Assembly (NCBI GenBank): GCA_964518905.1
Contig: CAZFJL010000006.1
Coordinates: forward strand, 1 to 64,000
From: RDYZ01 sp964518905
GTDB lineage: Bacteria > Cyanobacteriota > Cyanobacteriia > Cyanobacteriales > Geitlerinemataceae
Length of the DNA stretch: 64,000 nt
Direction: 5' to 3'
Shown: positions 9,174-18,800 of the stretch, piece by piece
Layout: the number at the start of each line of letters is the position of its first letter
Position numbering within the stretch: position 1 is the first letter of the stretch
Position numbers and translations under genes: made by a program
Notes under the pieces: model-generated
What the model saw: only the letters and a program-made list of their open reading frames with translations
What the model was told of the DNA's origin: nothing
Database searches by the model: none

Positions 9174-9860
9174 ATGATCTTTCGTCAGCTATTCGATCGC
9201 GCGACTTGGACGTACACCTATCTGATCGGCGATCGCCAGAGCGGCCAAGCTGTGCTGGTCGATTCTGTCCTCGAACAGGTCGATCGCGATCTAGCCCTGA
9301 TCGACGAACTCGGCTTGAAGCTTGCCTATAGCATCGAAACCCACGTTCACGCGGATCACATCACCGGCGGCGGTCTGCTACGCGAACGGACGGGCAGCAC
9401 ATCAATTGTTCCGGTTGGTGCAAATGTGGCCTGTGCGGATCAGCACATTAGCGGTGGCGAAACGATCGCGATCGGTGACACGACGATCACCGCGATCGAA
9501 ACCCACGGCCATACCGACAGTCACATGGCCTATCTCGTCAATCAAACGCATGTGCTCACCGGGGACGCCTTGTTTATACGCGGTTGCGGTCGGACGGATT
9601 TTCAAAGCGGCGATCCGGGAACGCTCTACGACTGCGTGACGACGCGACTGTTCACGTTGCCGGATGACACCCTGGTTTATCCCGGCCATGATTATCGCGG
9701 CCACAGCGTCTCGACGATCAGCGAGGAAAAGCAACATAATCCGCGTTTTGTCGGCAAAGATCGCGCCGCCTTTATCGAATTTATGAATGCCCTGGACTTG
9801 CCCAATCCACAAAAAATTATGGAAGCCGTCCCCGCAAACGAACGCTGCGGCCAGGTTTGA
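9174..9860 (+). CDS. MBL-fold hydrolase, persulfide dioxygenase (ETHE1/Blh) type
   Basis: A 228-aa metallo-beta-lactamase-fold protein with the HxHxDH motif (ETHVHADHITG), a second His in ETHGHTDSH, GDALFIRGCGRTDFQSGD and YPGHDYRGH. The GRTDFQ and PGHDY segments are typical of ETHE1-like persulfide dioxygenases, which oxidise glutathione persulfide to sulfite with a single iron, rather than of glyoxalase II. An AAGGAG ribosome binding site lies just before the ATG at 9174. The downstream TauE/SafE exporter supports a sulfur-oxidation role, because sulfite needs export or further oxidation. Confidence 0.88.
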   Translation: MIFRQLFDRATWTYTYLIGDRQSGQAVLVDSVLEQVDRDLALIDELGLKLAYSIETHVHADHITGGGLLRERTGSTSIVPVGANVACADQHISGGETIAIGDTTITAIETHGHTDSHMAYLVNQTHVLTGDALFIRGCGRTDFQSGDPGTLYDCVTTRLFTLPDDTLVYPGHDYRGHSVSTISEEKQHNPRFVGKDRAAFIEFMNALDLPNPQKIMEAVPANERCGQV

Positions 9861-10102
9861 ATGCGATCGCAGGAATCATGTCTATTCGTAGAAGTCGGAC
9901 GTTTAGCCCCTCTTGCGTATGTTCTGCTCCCCAAAATCTGTTAAGTAGGCCAAGTTAATCCAGGGACACGATGCGTAACACAAGCTTCTAGCTTGTCTGC
10001 AACCAGGATGGTTGAGTTACGTGGTTGATCGTCACTTTAATTTTTTTGGGCTATTTATTAGCGATACTTTGCCCTTCACACGTTCGCGGTAACCACTCAT
10101 CC

Positions 10103-10930
10103 ATGTTTAGATTTATCTTCGGCCACGTGCTCGCTGTCGGCATCGGTTTGAGCCTCGGACTGATCGGCGGCGGCGGCTCGATTTTGGCCGTGCCCATTTT
10201 GATTTACGTCATCGGCCTTGCACCGAAAACAGCGATCGCCATGAGCCTCGCTGTGGTCGGCATCGTCAGCGCGATCGGTGCAATTCCCCACGGCCTCAAC
10301 GGTAACGTCAACCTACGCATTGCCGCGATTTTCACGCCCCCGGCGATGGTGGGCGCATATTTTGGCGCACGACTGGCGAGCCTACCGATCATCTCGGAGC
10401 GCTTTCAGCTCCTTTGTTTTGGCGTGATCATGGTGCTGGCGAGCTTGCTCACGATTCGCAAAGGGCGACGAGTGACGCCACCGACGGAGCCGTTACCGAT
10501 CGCAGATCCCAGCCAAAATCCCGACCCCGATCTTGACCCCAATCTTGATCAACAACCCAAGCAAAACCGTTGGTTATCCATGCTTGCGGTTCCGCTGCAA
10601 GGGCTGGGTGTGGGAGTGTTGACGGGGTTTGTTGGAGTGGGCGGCGGTTTTTTGATTATTCCCGCGCTGGTTCTGTTGGGTGGCCTGCCGATGAAAGAGG
10701 CGATCGGTACATCGCTGGTGATCATTACGCTCAACTCGGCGAGTGGTCTCCTGGGCTATTTGGGTCAAGTTGAGCTGGACTTGCGATTGCTGGTGAGTTT
10801 TACCTTGGCGGCCAGTTGCGGCACGATCGCCGGGGCGTGGCTTAACCAAAAGATTGACGCGCGTCATCTGCAAACCGGCTTTGGCTATTTCGTTCTTGTT
10901 GTGGCCGGGTTTGTCCTGTTTCAGGGTTAG
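10103..10930 (+). CDS. TauE/SafE-family membrane exporter
   Basis: About 275 aa with roughly eight hydrophobic segments. Two repeated halves each begin with a glycine-rich motif (GLIGGGGSILAVPIL and GFVGVGGGFLIIPAL), the hallmark of TauE/SafE permeases that move sulfite, sulfoacetate or other organosulfur anions. A charged, proline-rich cytoplasmic loop (PSQNPDPDLDPNLD) separates the halves. The frame is open 26 codons further upstream, but the ATG at 10103 directly precedes the first membrane segment. It lies about 240 bases after the persulfide-dioxygenase-like gene on the same strand. Confidence 0.9.
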   Translation: MFRFIFGHVLAVGIGLSLGLIGGGGSILAVPILIYVIGLAPKTAIAMSLAVVGIVSAIGAIPHGLNGNVNLRIAAIFTPPAMVGAYFGARLASLPIISERFQLLCFGVIMVLASLLTIRKGRRVTPPTEPLPIADPSQNPDPDLDPNLDQQPKQNRWLSMLAVPLQGLGVGVLTGFVGVGGGFLIIPALVLLGGLPMKEAIGTSLVIITLNSASGLLGYLGQVELDLRLLVSFTLAASCGTIAGAWLNQKIDARHLQTGFGYFVLVVAGFVLFQG

Positions 10931-11267
10931 CTTGAGTTCGAGGTGAGTCGAGACCTCTGAGGTTTTGTTCCGTATTATAGCAAAAAACGATTTGGTTAGG
11001 ACGTATAAAAAAAGCTGAGAGCACTGAGCGGAGTCGTTGGCGTAGCCTTTGCGAAGCAAATAGTGCGGTTTTCAGCTTGGACGAGAGTGTCCTAACACAA
11101 TCGGCTTACGCTATATCCCTCTTTTGTCAGTTTCCGATAACTCAACGAATTTGCGTTGTTTCGGGCATTAACTAAATGAGAATAGTAACGGAGGAATCAG
11201 CCTTACAGCGATTCTTGATGAAGAGTGACAAAAGAGGGATATGGCAAATCTTGAGCGATTTTGGACA
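10931..11267. other. Intergenic region with palindromes and a MITE-like element
   Basis: No gene is apparent. The left part (about 11005-11080) is a stem-loop between AAGCTGA and TCAGCTT that contains CACTGAGCGGAGTCG and GCGTAGCCTTTGCGAAGC, dispersed cyanobacterial palindrome types. The right part holds the inverted-repeat element described at 11113-11242. Confidence 0.6.
11113..11242. mobile_element. MITE-like element A (17-bp perfect terminal inverted repeats)
   Basis: ATATCCCTCTTTTGTCA at 11113-11129 is repeated in perfect inverted orientation at 11226-11242, enclosing about 96 bases with no reading frame. The match extends outward for a few more bases with one mismatch. The size and structure fit a non-autonomous miniature transposable element. 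No related transposase gene is in the window. Confidence 0.65.
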
Positions 11268-12272
11268 TCACGATCGCAGGCGCGATCGCCGCAAAATCGC
11301 ATGAACCACGATCGGCGTGCCTAAGATCGCCGTCACCGCATTCAGCGGCAACACCACCGCCAACCCCGGTAACTGCGCCAGCCAATCCGACAACAACGCC
11401 AGCGTCGCGCCCAGCAATGCCACCGTCGGGATTAGTTTACGCACATCCGAGGTGCGTAGCAGGCTGCGGCTCAGATGCGGCACGGCAATTCCGAGAAAGG
11501 CGATCGGCCCGCAAAAGGCCGTCACGGCTCCGACCAAGATCGCCGTGCTGACGATCGTGCCGGTGAAGATTGCCCGTACCGATAACCCCAAGCTCCGTGC
11601 TGTCGTTTCGCCCAGTAGCAATAAATTCAGCGGATTCGCTAAAGCGCAGGCCGCGATCGTCCCGATCGTTACCGCAGCACCCAGCACGCCCAGACGATCC
11701 CAGGTCACCCCGCCAAAGCTGCCAAACGTCCAAATTAAATACGCCTGAATCTGATCCGGATTGCTAAAGTGCAGCAAAATCGTAACGATCGCATTGGTCG
11801 CATAGCCAAACATCAACCCCAGCAATAGCAAGGTTTCGCGGCTGCGGATACGCTGCGCCACGATCGCCACCAGCATCAAAACCAACGCCGCCCCCAGGCT
11901 CGCCGCTCCCACGCGCCCCCAACTTCCCGCCCAGACCCCGCCAACCAAAACCACGATCGCCACGCCCAAACTTGCCCCCGATCCGATCCCCAGCACAAAC
12001 GGCCCCGCCAGCGGATTCCCGAACAGCGTTTGCATTTGCAGCCCCGCGATCGGGAGCGCGATACCGGTGGCGATCGCCGTCAGCGCTTTGGGCAAACGAA
12101 AGGAAAAGACGATCGTTTTCCAGGCGGCATTGCTGGGTTCACCGCCCAGCAAGATGGTTAACATCTCGCCGAGGGGAATGCGAACCGATCCGACCGATAG
12201 CTCTAGCCATAGCGTCAGTAACAGCAAAGTTCCCAAGCTGAAGGCGGCGATCGTGGTGCGCGATCTCAGCAC
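11268..12272 (-). CDS. FecCD-family ABC transporter permease (iron/siderophore/cobalamin type)
   Basis: A 334-aa membrane protein with about ten hydrophobic segments and the FecCD signatures FRLPKALTAIATGIALPIAG, LAGPFVLGIGSGASLG and FCGPIAFLGIAVPHLSR. Such permeases form the channel of BtuCD- or FhuB-like importers for ferric siderophores, heme or B12. The start is a GTG at 12272, which overlaps the end of the phosphodiesterase gene by seven bases. No substrate-binding protein or ATPase gene is adjacent, so its partners must be elsewhere or it is an orphan. Confidence 0.9.
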   Translation of the reverse strand: MLRSRTTIAAFSLGTLLLLTLWLELSVGSVRIPLGEMLTILLGGEPSNAAWKTIVFSFRLPKALTAIATGIALPIAGLQMQTLFGNPLAGPFVLGIGSGASLGVAIVVLVGGVWAGSWGRVGAASLGAALVLMLVAIVAQRIRSRETLLLLGLMFGYATNAIVTILLHFSNPDQIQAYLIWTFGSFGGVTWDRLGVLGAAVTIGTIAACALANPLNLLLLGETTARSLGLSVRAIFTGTIVSTAILVGAVTAFCGPIAFLGIAVPHLSRSLLRTSDVRKLIPTVALLGATLALLSDWLAQLPGLAVVLPLNAVTAILGTPIVVHAILRRSRLRS

Positions 12273-13114
12273 GACACGGGAATTGGCTGGGGAAGGGTGA
12301 CCGTCTGTCCGGTTTTGGAAACGCGAATTACTTGACTGTGGTGGGAGCCGTCGGGATGGAGTTCGAGCCAGCGAAAACCGGGGAGTTTGTCCGTTTCGGT
12401 GGCGTCGTCGCGCAGCACTTGGGTACAGGTAGAGGGTGTGCCGTAAAACTGGATGCCGTGGCGATCGCCTGCAAATTCCAAATGAGTGTGACCGAACATC
12501 ACCAGCTTGACGGGATTATTTTTGGTGTGTCCCGCTGGTGTCGATGGCGCTGATTGATCGGATTGATCGGATTGATTCGATGGATCTAATTGCGCTAAAA
12601 ACTCGCTGGCATTGGTGACGCCGATCGTGTCGAGCCAGTCGATGTTCATAGGGATCGGGTGATGGTGCAGGGCGATCGCGGTCGGTCGGTCGGTCGTGTC
12701 CAGTTGTGTGCGTAGGCGCTGGAGCTGATCGGGGCTGATTTCACCTTCACCGTAGGTCGCCGTCGCCAGGGTCGAATCGAGCAAAATCAGGTTCCATCCG
12801 CCAATTTTGACTTGATCGGTTGTAACGAAAGGCGCACGACTGAGCCGATCGCGAGCGACATCCGGGCGATCGTGATTTCCCGGTAGCCAATAGGCCGGAA
12901 TGTTCAGGGCTGAAACCAAATCATAGAGCTGATCATAGGCTTCGGGGTCGCCATCGTGTGCCAGGTCGCCCGTTAGCAGGATCGCGTCGGGTTGCTTCTC
13001 GGCCACGCACGCCAGCACGCGGCGCAGGCTGTGCCAGGTGGCGACGCCGCGCATGGTGGCCTCGCGATCGGTCAACAGGTGGGTATCGGTGATTTGAGCT
13101 AGTTTTGCAGTCAT
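12266..13114 (-). CDS. CpdA-like metallophosphoesterase (3',5'-cyclic nucleotide phosphodiesterase)
   Basis: About 282 aa. The calcineurin-type metal site is complete: ITDTHLL, LTGDLAHDGD, PGNHDRPD, ALHHHPIP and FGHTHLEF. The overall pattern matches CpdA, the cAMP phosphodiesterase. A serine/aspartate/glutamine-rich insertion near residues 195-210 (NQSDQSDQSAPS) is encoded by a short tandem repeat at about 12553-12585. The start is the ATG at 13114; nine further upstream codons look non-coding. It overlaps the following permease gene, which suggests translational coupling. It could act on other nucleotides. Confidence 0.85.
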   Translation of the reverse strand: MTAKLAQITDTHLLTDREATMRGVATWHSLRRVLACVAEKQPDAILLTGDLAHDGDPEAYDQLYDLVSALNIPAYWLPGNHDRPDVARDRLSRAPFVTTDQVKIGGWNLILLDSTLATATYGEGEISPDQLQRLRTQLDTTDRPTAIALHHHPIPMNIDWLDTIGVTNASEFLAQLDPSNQSDQSDQSAPSTPAGHTKNNPVKLVMFGHTHLEFAGDRHGIQFYGTPSTCTQVLRDDATETDKLPGFRWLELHPDGSHHSQVIRVSKTGQTVTLPQPIPVSC

Positions 13115-13351
13115 GGTTTTCCAGTCACGAAAGAAGGTCAAAATGTCGGGTTGCTGTTATCTTTGAACGGAAAAAGTGACCTTAGCTGCACTCGATCGAA
13201 CGTCAGGATCGCTCCGATAAGACGGTAGATATTCTGTAGTTTTGTATACTTTAGAGACGAATGTGTCACATTTCTAGGTAGGCGTGCCACGCTTTAGCCA
13301 AAAGTTACGAGCATTCGAGTCCTTCAATTCGCACTAGAGACGTAAACTCGC

Positions 13352-15070
13352 GTGAATTCCCATCCGCTTTCGGAACTGACCCGCTACGACAGTGAAACGA
13401 TCGCCCGCTACTACTGGCGTCGCCCTTGGCAAGTGCTTTGGCGCAGCCTCGAAGTGGCGATTATGTTACTGAGTTTTCTCTTCGGCATGGTGTTCGATCG
13501 CTGGCTGGGTCGAGAAGAACAGAATGTTCCGAAACGTGCGGCTCAGGTGCGTGATGCGCTAACCAATTTGGGGCCGACCTTTATCAAAGTTGGTCAGGCG
13601 CTCTCCACCCGTCCTGATTTAATTCGTCAAGCCTATCTCAATGAACTGATCACGCTTCAAGATCAGCTCCCCGCCTTTAGCAACGACATCGCCTTCCAGA
13701 CCCTCGAAGAGGAACTGGATCTAACGGCGAGCGAAATTTTTGCCGAGATCACGCCTGACCCGATCGCGGCGGCCAGCCTCGCTCAGGTGTACCGCGCTCG
13801 ACTGTTTAGCGGCGAAGAGGTCGCCCTAAAAATTCAGCGCCCGAATCTGATCCCGACCCTAACTCTGGATTTATTCCTGATTCGCCTCGGAGCCGGACTG
13901 CTCTCGCCCTATCTGCCGCTCAACCTCGGTCATGATCTTCAGCTTGTCGTCGATGAATTTGGCTCAAAGCTATTTGAAGAAATTGACTACGAAAACGAAG
14001 GCCGCAACGCCGAACAGTTTGCCGAAAATTTCCGCCAAACCCCCAGCGTCAAAGTCCCGCGTATTTTTTGGCGCTACACCAGCCGCCGAGTCCTGACCCT
14101 GGAATGGATCAATGGCTACAAGCTCACCGAAATGGAGCATCTTGACGGTGCGGGTATTGATCCCCGCGAGATCGTCGAAATTGGCGTCACCAGCGGTTTG
14201 CAACAACTGCTCGAATTCGGCTTTTTTCACGCCGATCCCCACCCCGGCAATCTGTTTGCCACGGCCAATAACGAAATGGCCTATATCGACTTCGGGATGA
14301 TGGATCAGCTCGATGAGTCGATGAAAGAAACGCTCGTCGATGCGCTGGTTCATCTAGTCAATAAGGATTACACCGATTTGGCGCTGGATTTTGTGCAGCT
14401 CGGATTTCTCGCACCGGGAACCGATATCACCCCGATCGTCCCGGCTCTAGAAGATGTCCTCGGCGACATGCTGGGCAAAAAAGTCGGCGAATTTAACATC
14501 AAAACCGTGACCGATCGCTTCTCGGAGCTGATGTTCGATTATCCGTTCCGGGTTCCGGCCAAGTTTGCCCTCATTATTCGATCGGTGGTCACCCAGGAAG
14601 GTTTAGCCCTGAGTATCGATCCAAACTTCAAGATCGTCGATATTGGCTATCCCTACATCGCCCAGCGGCTGCTGACCGGCGAATCGCCTCAGCTCCGTCG
14701 TCGTCTCATCGATATTCTGTTCAAGGATGGCAAATTCCAGTGGGATCGCCTGGAAAATCTGCTGCAAATTGCCCGTGTTGACGATAACTTCGACCTGTTG
14801 CCAACGGCTCGCCTGGGGCTGCAATACCTGCTGTCCGAAGAGGGTCGCTACCTGCGCGAACAGTTGTTAATCGCGCTGACTGAAGACGATCGCCTGCAAA
14901 CGGAACCGGTACAGCGCCTTTGGGATCTGGTTAAAGGTGACATTACAACCGATCGCATTTGGGACGAAGCGGTCAGTACGATCGTCGATTTTTCCGCGAA
15001 ACGTGCCTCGTCGATCGCGGCGGACTGGTTACCCTCAGTCGCGGCAAGCGCCTTTAGCAATCCGCGCTAA
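13352..15070 (+). CDS. ABC1/AarF/UbiB-family atypical kinase
   Basis: A 572-aa protein that starts with GTG. It shows the UbiB-family KxGQ motif (FIKVGQALSTRPDL), the A-rich loop (AAASLAQVYRA), the nucleotide-binding lysine in VALKIQRP, the catalytic segment FFHADPHPGNLF and the metal-binding YIDFGMMDQ. A hydrophobic stretch (SLEVAIMLLSFLFGMVF) near residues 32-48 and more hydrophobic sequence near the C-terminus suggest membrane association. In cyanobacteria and plastids these proteins support prenylquinone metabolism and plastoglobule or thylakoid lipid homeostasis. Cyanobacteria carry several copies, so no specific name is given. Confidence 0.92.
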   Translation: MNSHPLSELTRYDSETIARYYWRRPWQVLWRSLEVAIMLLSFLFGMVFDRWLGREEQNVPKRAAQVRDALTNLGPTFIKVGQALSTRPDLIRQAYLNELITLQDQLPAFSNDIAFQTLEEELDLTASEIFAEITPDPIAAASLAQVYRARLFSGEEVALKIQRPNLIPTLTLDLFLIRLGAGLLSPYLPLNLGHDLQLVVDEFGSKLFEEIDYENEGRNAEQFAENFRQTPSVKVPRIFWRYTSRRVLTLEWINGYKLTEMEHLDGAGIDPREIVEIGVTSGLQQLLEFGFFHADPHPGNLFATANNEMAYIDFGMMDQLDESMKETLVDALVHLVNKDYTDLALDFVQLGFLAPGTDITPIVPALEDVLGDMLGKKVGEFNIKTVTDRFSELMFDYPFRVPAKFALIIRSVVTQEGLALSIDPNFKIVDIGYPYIAQRLLTGESPQLRRRLIDILFKDGKFQWDRLENLLQIARVDDNFDLLPTARLGLQYLLSEEGRYLREQLLIALTEDDRLQTEPVQRLWDLVKGDITTDRIWDEAVSTIVDFSAKRASSIAADWLPSVAASAFSNPR

Positions 15071-15152
15071 TCTCTCGCACGCGCTGCCGTTCCGTGTCAA
15101 AATCTAAAGCTCTTGCGTCAGACATTCCCGCGTTTTTCAGCGTCAGACTTCG

Positions 15153-15626
15153 ATGTACTTCGGCCCCCCCATTTTTGCGATCGCCGCTTACCTATTCATG
15201 GCCTCCACTTCGGGCTATGCCTTTTACACCACGCTAACGAGCGAGTTAAAAGCATGGTCAAAGGATCGATCGGGCCGACGGTTGCAGCAGCTCCAGGGCT
15301 ATCAGCTTCGTTTTCCGATTACAGGCATCGCGATCGGCGGCTGCGGTTTTCTCACGTCGTCGCTACAAATTTTCGGCATCTCGTCCAAGTTTTCTCTGAC
15401 GATCGCCATTCCCCTAACCCTCGGTATCGGCTTGGCGATTTGGAATCAACTCACCAAGCTGCTCAATCAGCTTGAACGGGGTGGCGTTCGCAGTCTAAAT
15501 CTGGAAGAAGTGAGCCTGGGTGATGTCAAAATTCCGGATTCGGCCTTTTCGCCAGAGCGTCCGCCGAGCCGATCGCGCCAGGGGGATAACGACACCAATG
15601 GCAACAGCCCGACCCAGCAAAAATAA
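15153..15626 (+). CDS. Conserved-looking membrane protein of unknown function
   Basis: A 157-aa protein I do not recognise. It has three likely membrane segments: an N-terminal one (FAIAAYLFMASTSGYAFYT) and a hairpin around residues 55-95 (ITGIAIGGCGFLTSSLQIFG, then LTIAIPLTLGIGLAIW). The C-terminal tail is hydrophilic and proline/serine-rich. It follows the UbiB-type gene on the same strand by about 80 bases and may be cotranscribed. The composition matches its neighbours. Confidence 0.65.
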   Translation: MYFGPPIFAIAAYLFMASTSGYAFYTTLTSELKAWSKDRSGRRLQQLQGYQLRFPITGIAIGGCGFLTSSLQIFGISSKFSLTIAIPLTLGIGLAIWNQLTKLLNQLERGGVRSLNLEEVSLGDVKIPDSAFSPERPPSRSRQGDNDTNGNSPTQQK

Positions 15627-15660
15627 CTGAAATCGGCTGATGCAGTTTAGGATTCTGAAT

Positions 15661-15688
15661 GCTCAACGCGGGTTAAAGCTCGTTGAGC
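15661..15688. repeat. Intergenic stem-loop
   Basis: GCTCAACG and its exact complement CGTTGAGC are separated by 12 bases. There is no T-run, so it is not a canonical intrinsic terminator. It could be an RNA stability element after the unknown membrane protein gene. Confidence 0.45.
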
Positions 15689-15838
15689 CAAATAATAAGC
15701 CCAAGAATAAGCCCAATAAACAGCAGCTCTCTCGGAAAATTTAGACGTTCAACCCGGAAAAACCATCCTAGAAGGGCGGGGTGTGAGACCCATTTCTTTG
15801 GTAAATTGATTGCGACTTAAGGAGAGGGTACGTTCTGG

Positions 15839-18800
15839 GTGTTGCGCCAATATCGTCAATATATTCGCCAATATTGGCGACAGTACGGTTCGATCATCTC
15901 GACGATCCCGATCGTTGCCGTCAGCGTATGTGCAATGCAGCCGCTCGGACTTTTGCGGGATGTGGACTGGTCCGTCAACGACACGACCTTACGAATGCGG
16001 CCACAAGCACCGGTAGACGAGTCGATCGTCATTGTCTATGCCGATGAGGCCGATGTTGTCGATCTCTTATGGCCTTTGTCGGATCGAATTCTGACCGATT
16101 TGCTGAAGCGTATTGATGCTGCGGAGCCGATCGCGGTTGGCCTCGATATTTTTCGTGACATTCCTGTCGGTAGTGAGGCCGATCTCCAGGAACTCCATCG
16201 GTTTATGGGCACGATGGAATCGCTATACGGAATTGATCACCTCGCGACCAATCAGCTCAAGGTTGTCGCGCCGCCGCCGATACTAGAGGAACAGGATCGG
16301 GTGGGGTTTGCGAATCTGCCGGTTGATGCGGATTTACGTATACGTCGCCTGATGTTGAGCTGGAAAGCCCCTGGCGCGGACAAGTTTCGCAGTTCCCTGG
16401 CGTTACTCCTCGCAGAGCGCTATTTGGCACAACGTCACAATATTAAGACTGAAATTGTCAATCCTGAGACCTTCAAAGTTCGCCTAGGCGCTGTTGAGTT
16501 TACACCCCTAAGTGCAGATCGAGGGTACTATCACTCACCAGCAGCAGACCAAATCGACGGTTATCAAATTCCATTTGACTATCGTGGGCAAAGCGATCGC
16601 TTCCGTATGATTTCGATGTCGGAGGTGTTGGCAGGCAACTATGAACCCGACTTCTTTCGCGATCGCATTGTTTTAATTGGGGCGATCGCTCCGAGCCTCA
16701 AAGATAATTTCAATACCCCTCATGAATCGAAGTGGTTCTTAGTCGAAGGGCAAAAACAGCGATTTATGTCTGGCGTTGTGGTTCATGCCAACGCGGTTAG
16801 TTATCTCGTTAGCGTCGCGACAGGAACTCGATCGCCGCTACGACTGCTCCCTCATTTCCTTATCTATACCTGGATTTTTTCGGCGGCAGTCATCGGCGCT
16901 GGCGTGACCTTTTATTCCTTTGATCGCCGTCCTGGGAGAGTCTGTACGCTTCATATCTGGCGCATTGTGTTCGGCAGTGCCATCGGTTGCTGTACTCTTT
17001 TTGCGATCGCAGCCGGAGCGGTCTACACCGGTGTGATCATCCCCGTATTCTCGCCCGCTTTGGCACTCGTGATCACTGCATTTATTGCCGCAAATCGCTA
17101 CCAGCGCGATCAGCTCTATGAAGCCAATATCCAGCTCGTTGAATACTCCAAAACTCTCGAAGTTTACTCTCAGAATCTAGAACAACAGGTCAATATCCGT
17201 ACCGCAGAATTGCGAACAGCCTTGAAAGCAGCGGAAGCGGCGACTCAGGCAAAAGCACGTTTTTTAGCCAATATGAGCCACGAGATCCGAACTCCGATGA
17301 ATGGTGTCATCGGAATGACGGATTTACTCAATTCCACACCACTCAACGCGAATCAACGAGAATTTGTTCGCACGCTGAGAAGTAGTGGCGAAAATTTGCT
17401 CTGCATCATCAACGATATTCTTGACTTCTCGAAACTGGAAGCCGGAAAAATGCAGCTAGAAGCGATCGCATTTTCCCTGAAGGACACCATCACCGATATC
17501 GGACTCTTAATGCAAGGATTACTGGAGAAAAAGCACCTCCAGTTTAGGGTTGCGATCGACGAGCAGTTACCGAGAACACTGGTGGGCGATCCGGTTCGGC
17601 TTCGCCAAGTTTTACTCAACCTGATCGGTAACGCGATTAAATTCACAGCGACAGGAGCCGTCACCGTCGAAGTTAAGCCGATCGAACAACCCTCGACGCA
17701 AGATCAAGCTTCACCGAAACATCATCCAAGCTCGATTCACCTCCGGTTCTCGATTCGCGATACCGGCATGGGGATTGCTCCCGAAGATTGCCACAAGCTA
17801 TTTCAGTCCTTTTCTCAGGTGGATGCTTCGACGACTCGCCGTCACGGTGGCACAGGACTGGGGCTCGCCATCTGTAAGCAGATCGTAACCCTCATGAAGG
17901 GAAAAATCGGGGTTGATAGCGTCTTAACGGTGGGGTCAACATTTTGGTTTGAAATCCCTCTGGAGATTGAGAGGCCAGTCGCTACAGAATCGAGCCCTGA
18001 TGAAACTGAGCTGACGTCGGCTGCGATCGCAAAACCGGTTTCAGCCCAAGTCTCCGCAGAGTCGCCTAACTTCACCCCATCGGAGGACTCTCTCGCCTCC
18101 GATGCTGGGCATGATCATGCGCTTGATCTAACTCGGACTCCCGACAATGATCGCAACTCTCAACCAAATTCCCCGCCGCACCCGCTGCGAATTGCGATCG
18201 TGGCCAGTGAATCTACCGTTCAAAGCGAATTCAGCAAAGCTTTGATGCTGGTTCACAGCCAGATCGATGCATCCGTGGAGGGATGGTCTAAGCGACTTGA
18301 TATTAATACCTTTACGAATGGGCGAGAGACCTTCATGGGTTTACGTCAGGCTTCTCAGGATAATTCTCCCTATACGATCGCCCTGGTCGATTATCTCGAT
18401 CCAAAATTAAGTGGACTGGGAAAATTTATTAACCTTAACTCGCAAGCGCTAAACACAGCATGGATCGCGGGCTTGACCTCCAACCAACCCTCAGATGCTG
18501 CTGAACGCGCCCAAATGGGAGGGGCGATCGCCAGCCTTGTCTTACCCATAAGTCCTTCAGATTGGTTGCAGCTCCTGCAAAAATTAAAGGCATCGCTCAA
18601 TCCGTTAGACCCGTTTTCTCTCGACCCTGCGCCAAAAGATCACGACGCAGCAACACTTAAATCGCAACATCAACCATCCCCCCAAGACCCAAGACCCGAA
18701 CCGATCGCAACCAACGTCCCATATTTCTATCCCTCGCCTCAATTCCCTCAATTCCCTCAATTCTCTCAGTCCGATCAAATAGCTCCCCTCAGCGCAGCTC

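Noticed and set aside
12553..12585. Tandem GATTGATCG-like repeat as a possible CRISPR-like or regulatory array
   Set aside because: It is in frame within the CpdA-like gene and simply encodes a Ser/Asp/Gln-rich loop. No spacers are present anywhere in the window.
15661..15688. Stem-loop as an intrinsic terminator
   Set aside because: There is no T-run after the stem, so it is listed only as a stem-loop.
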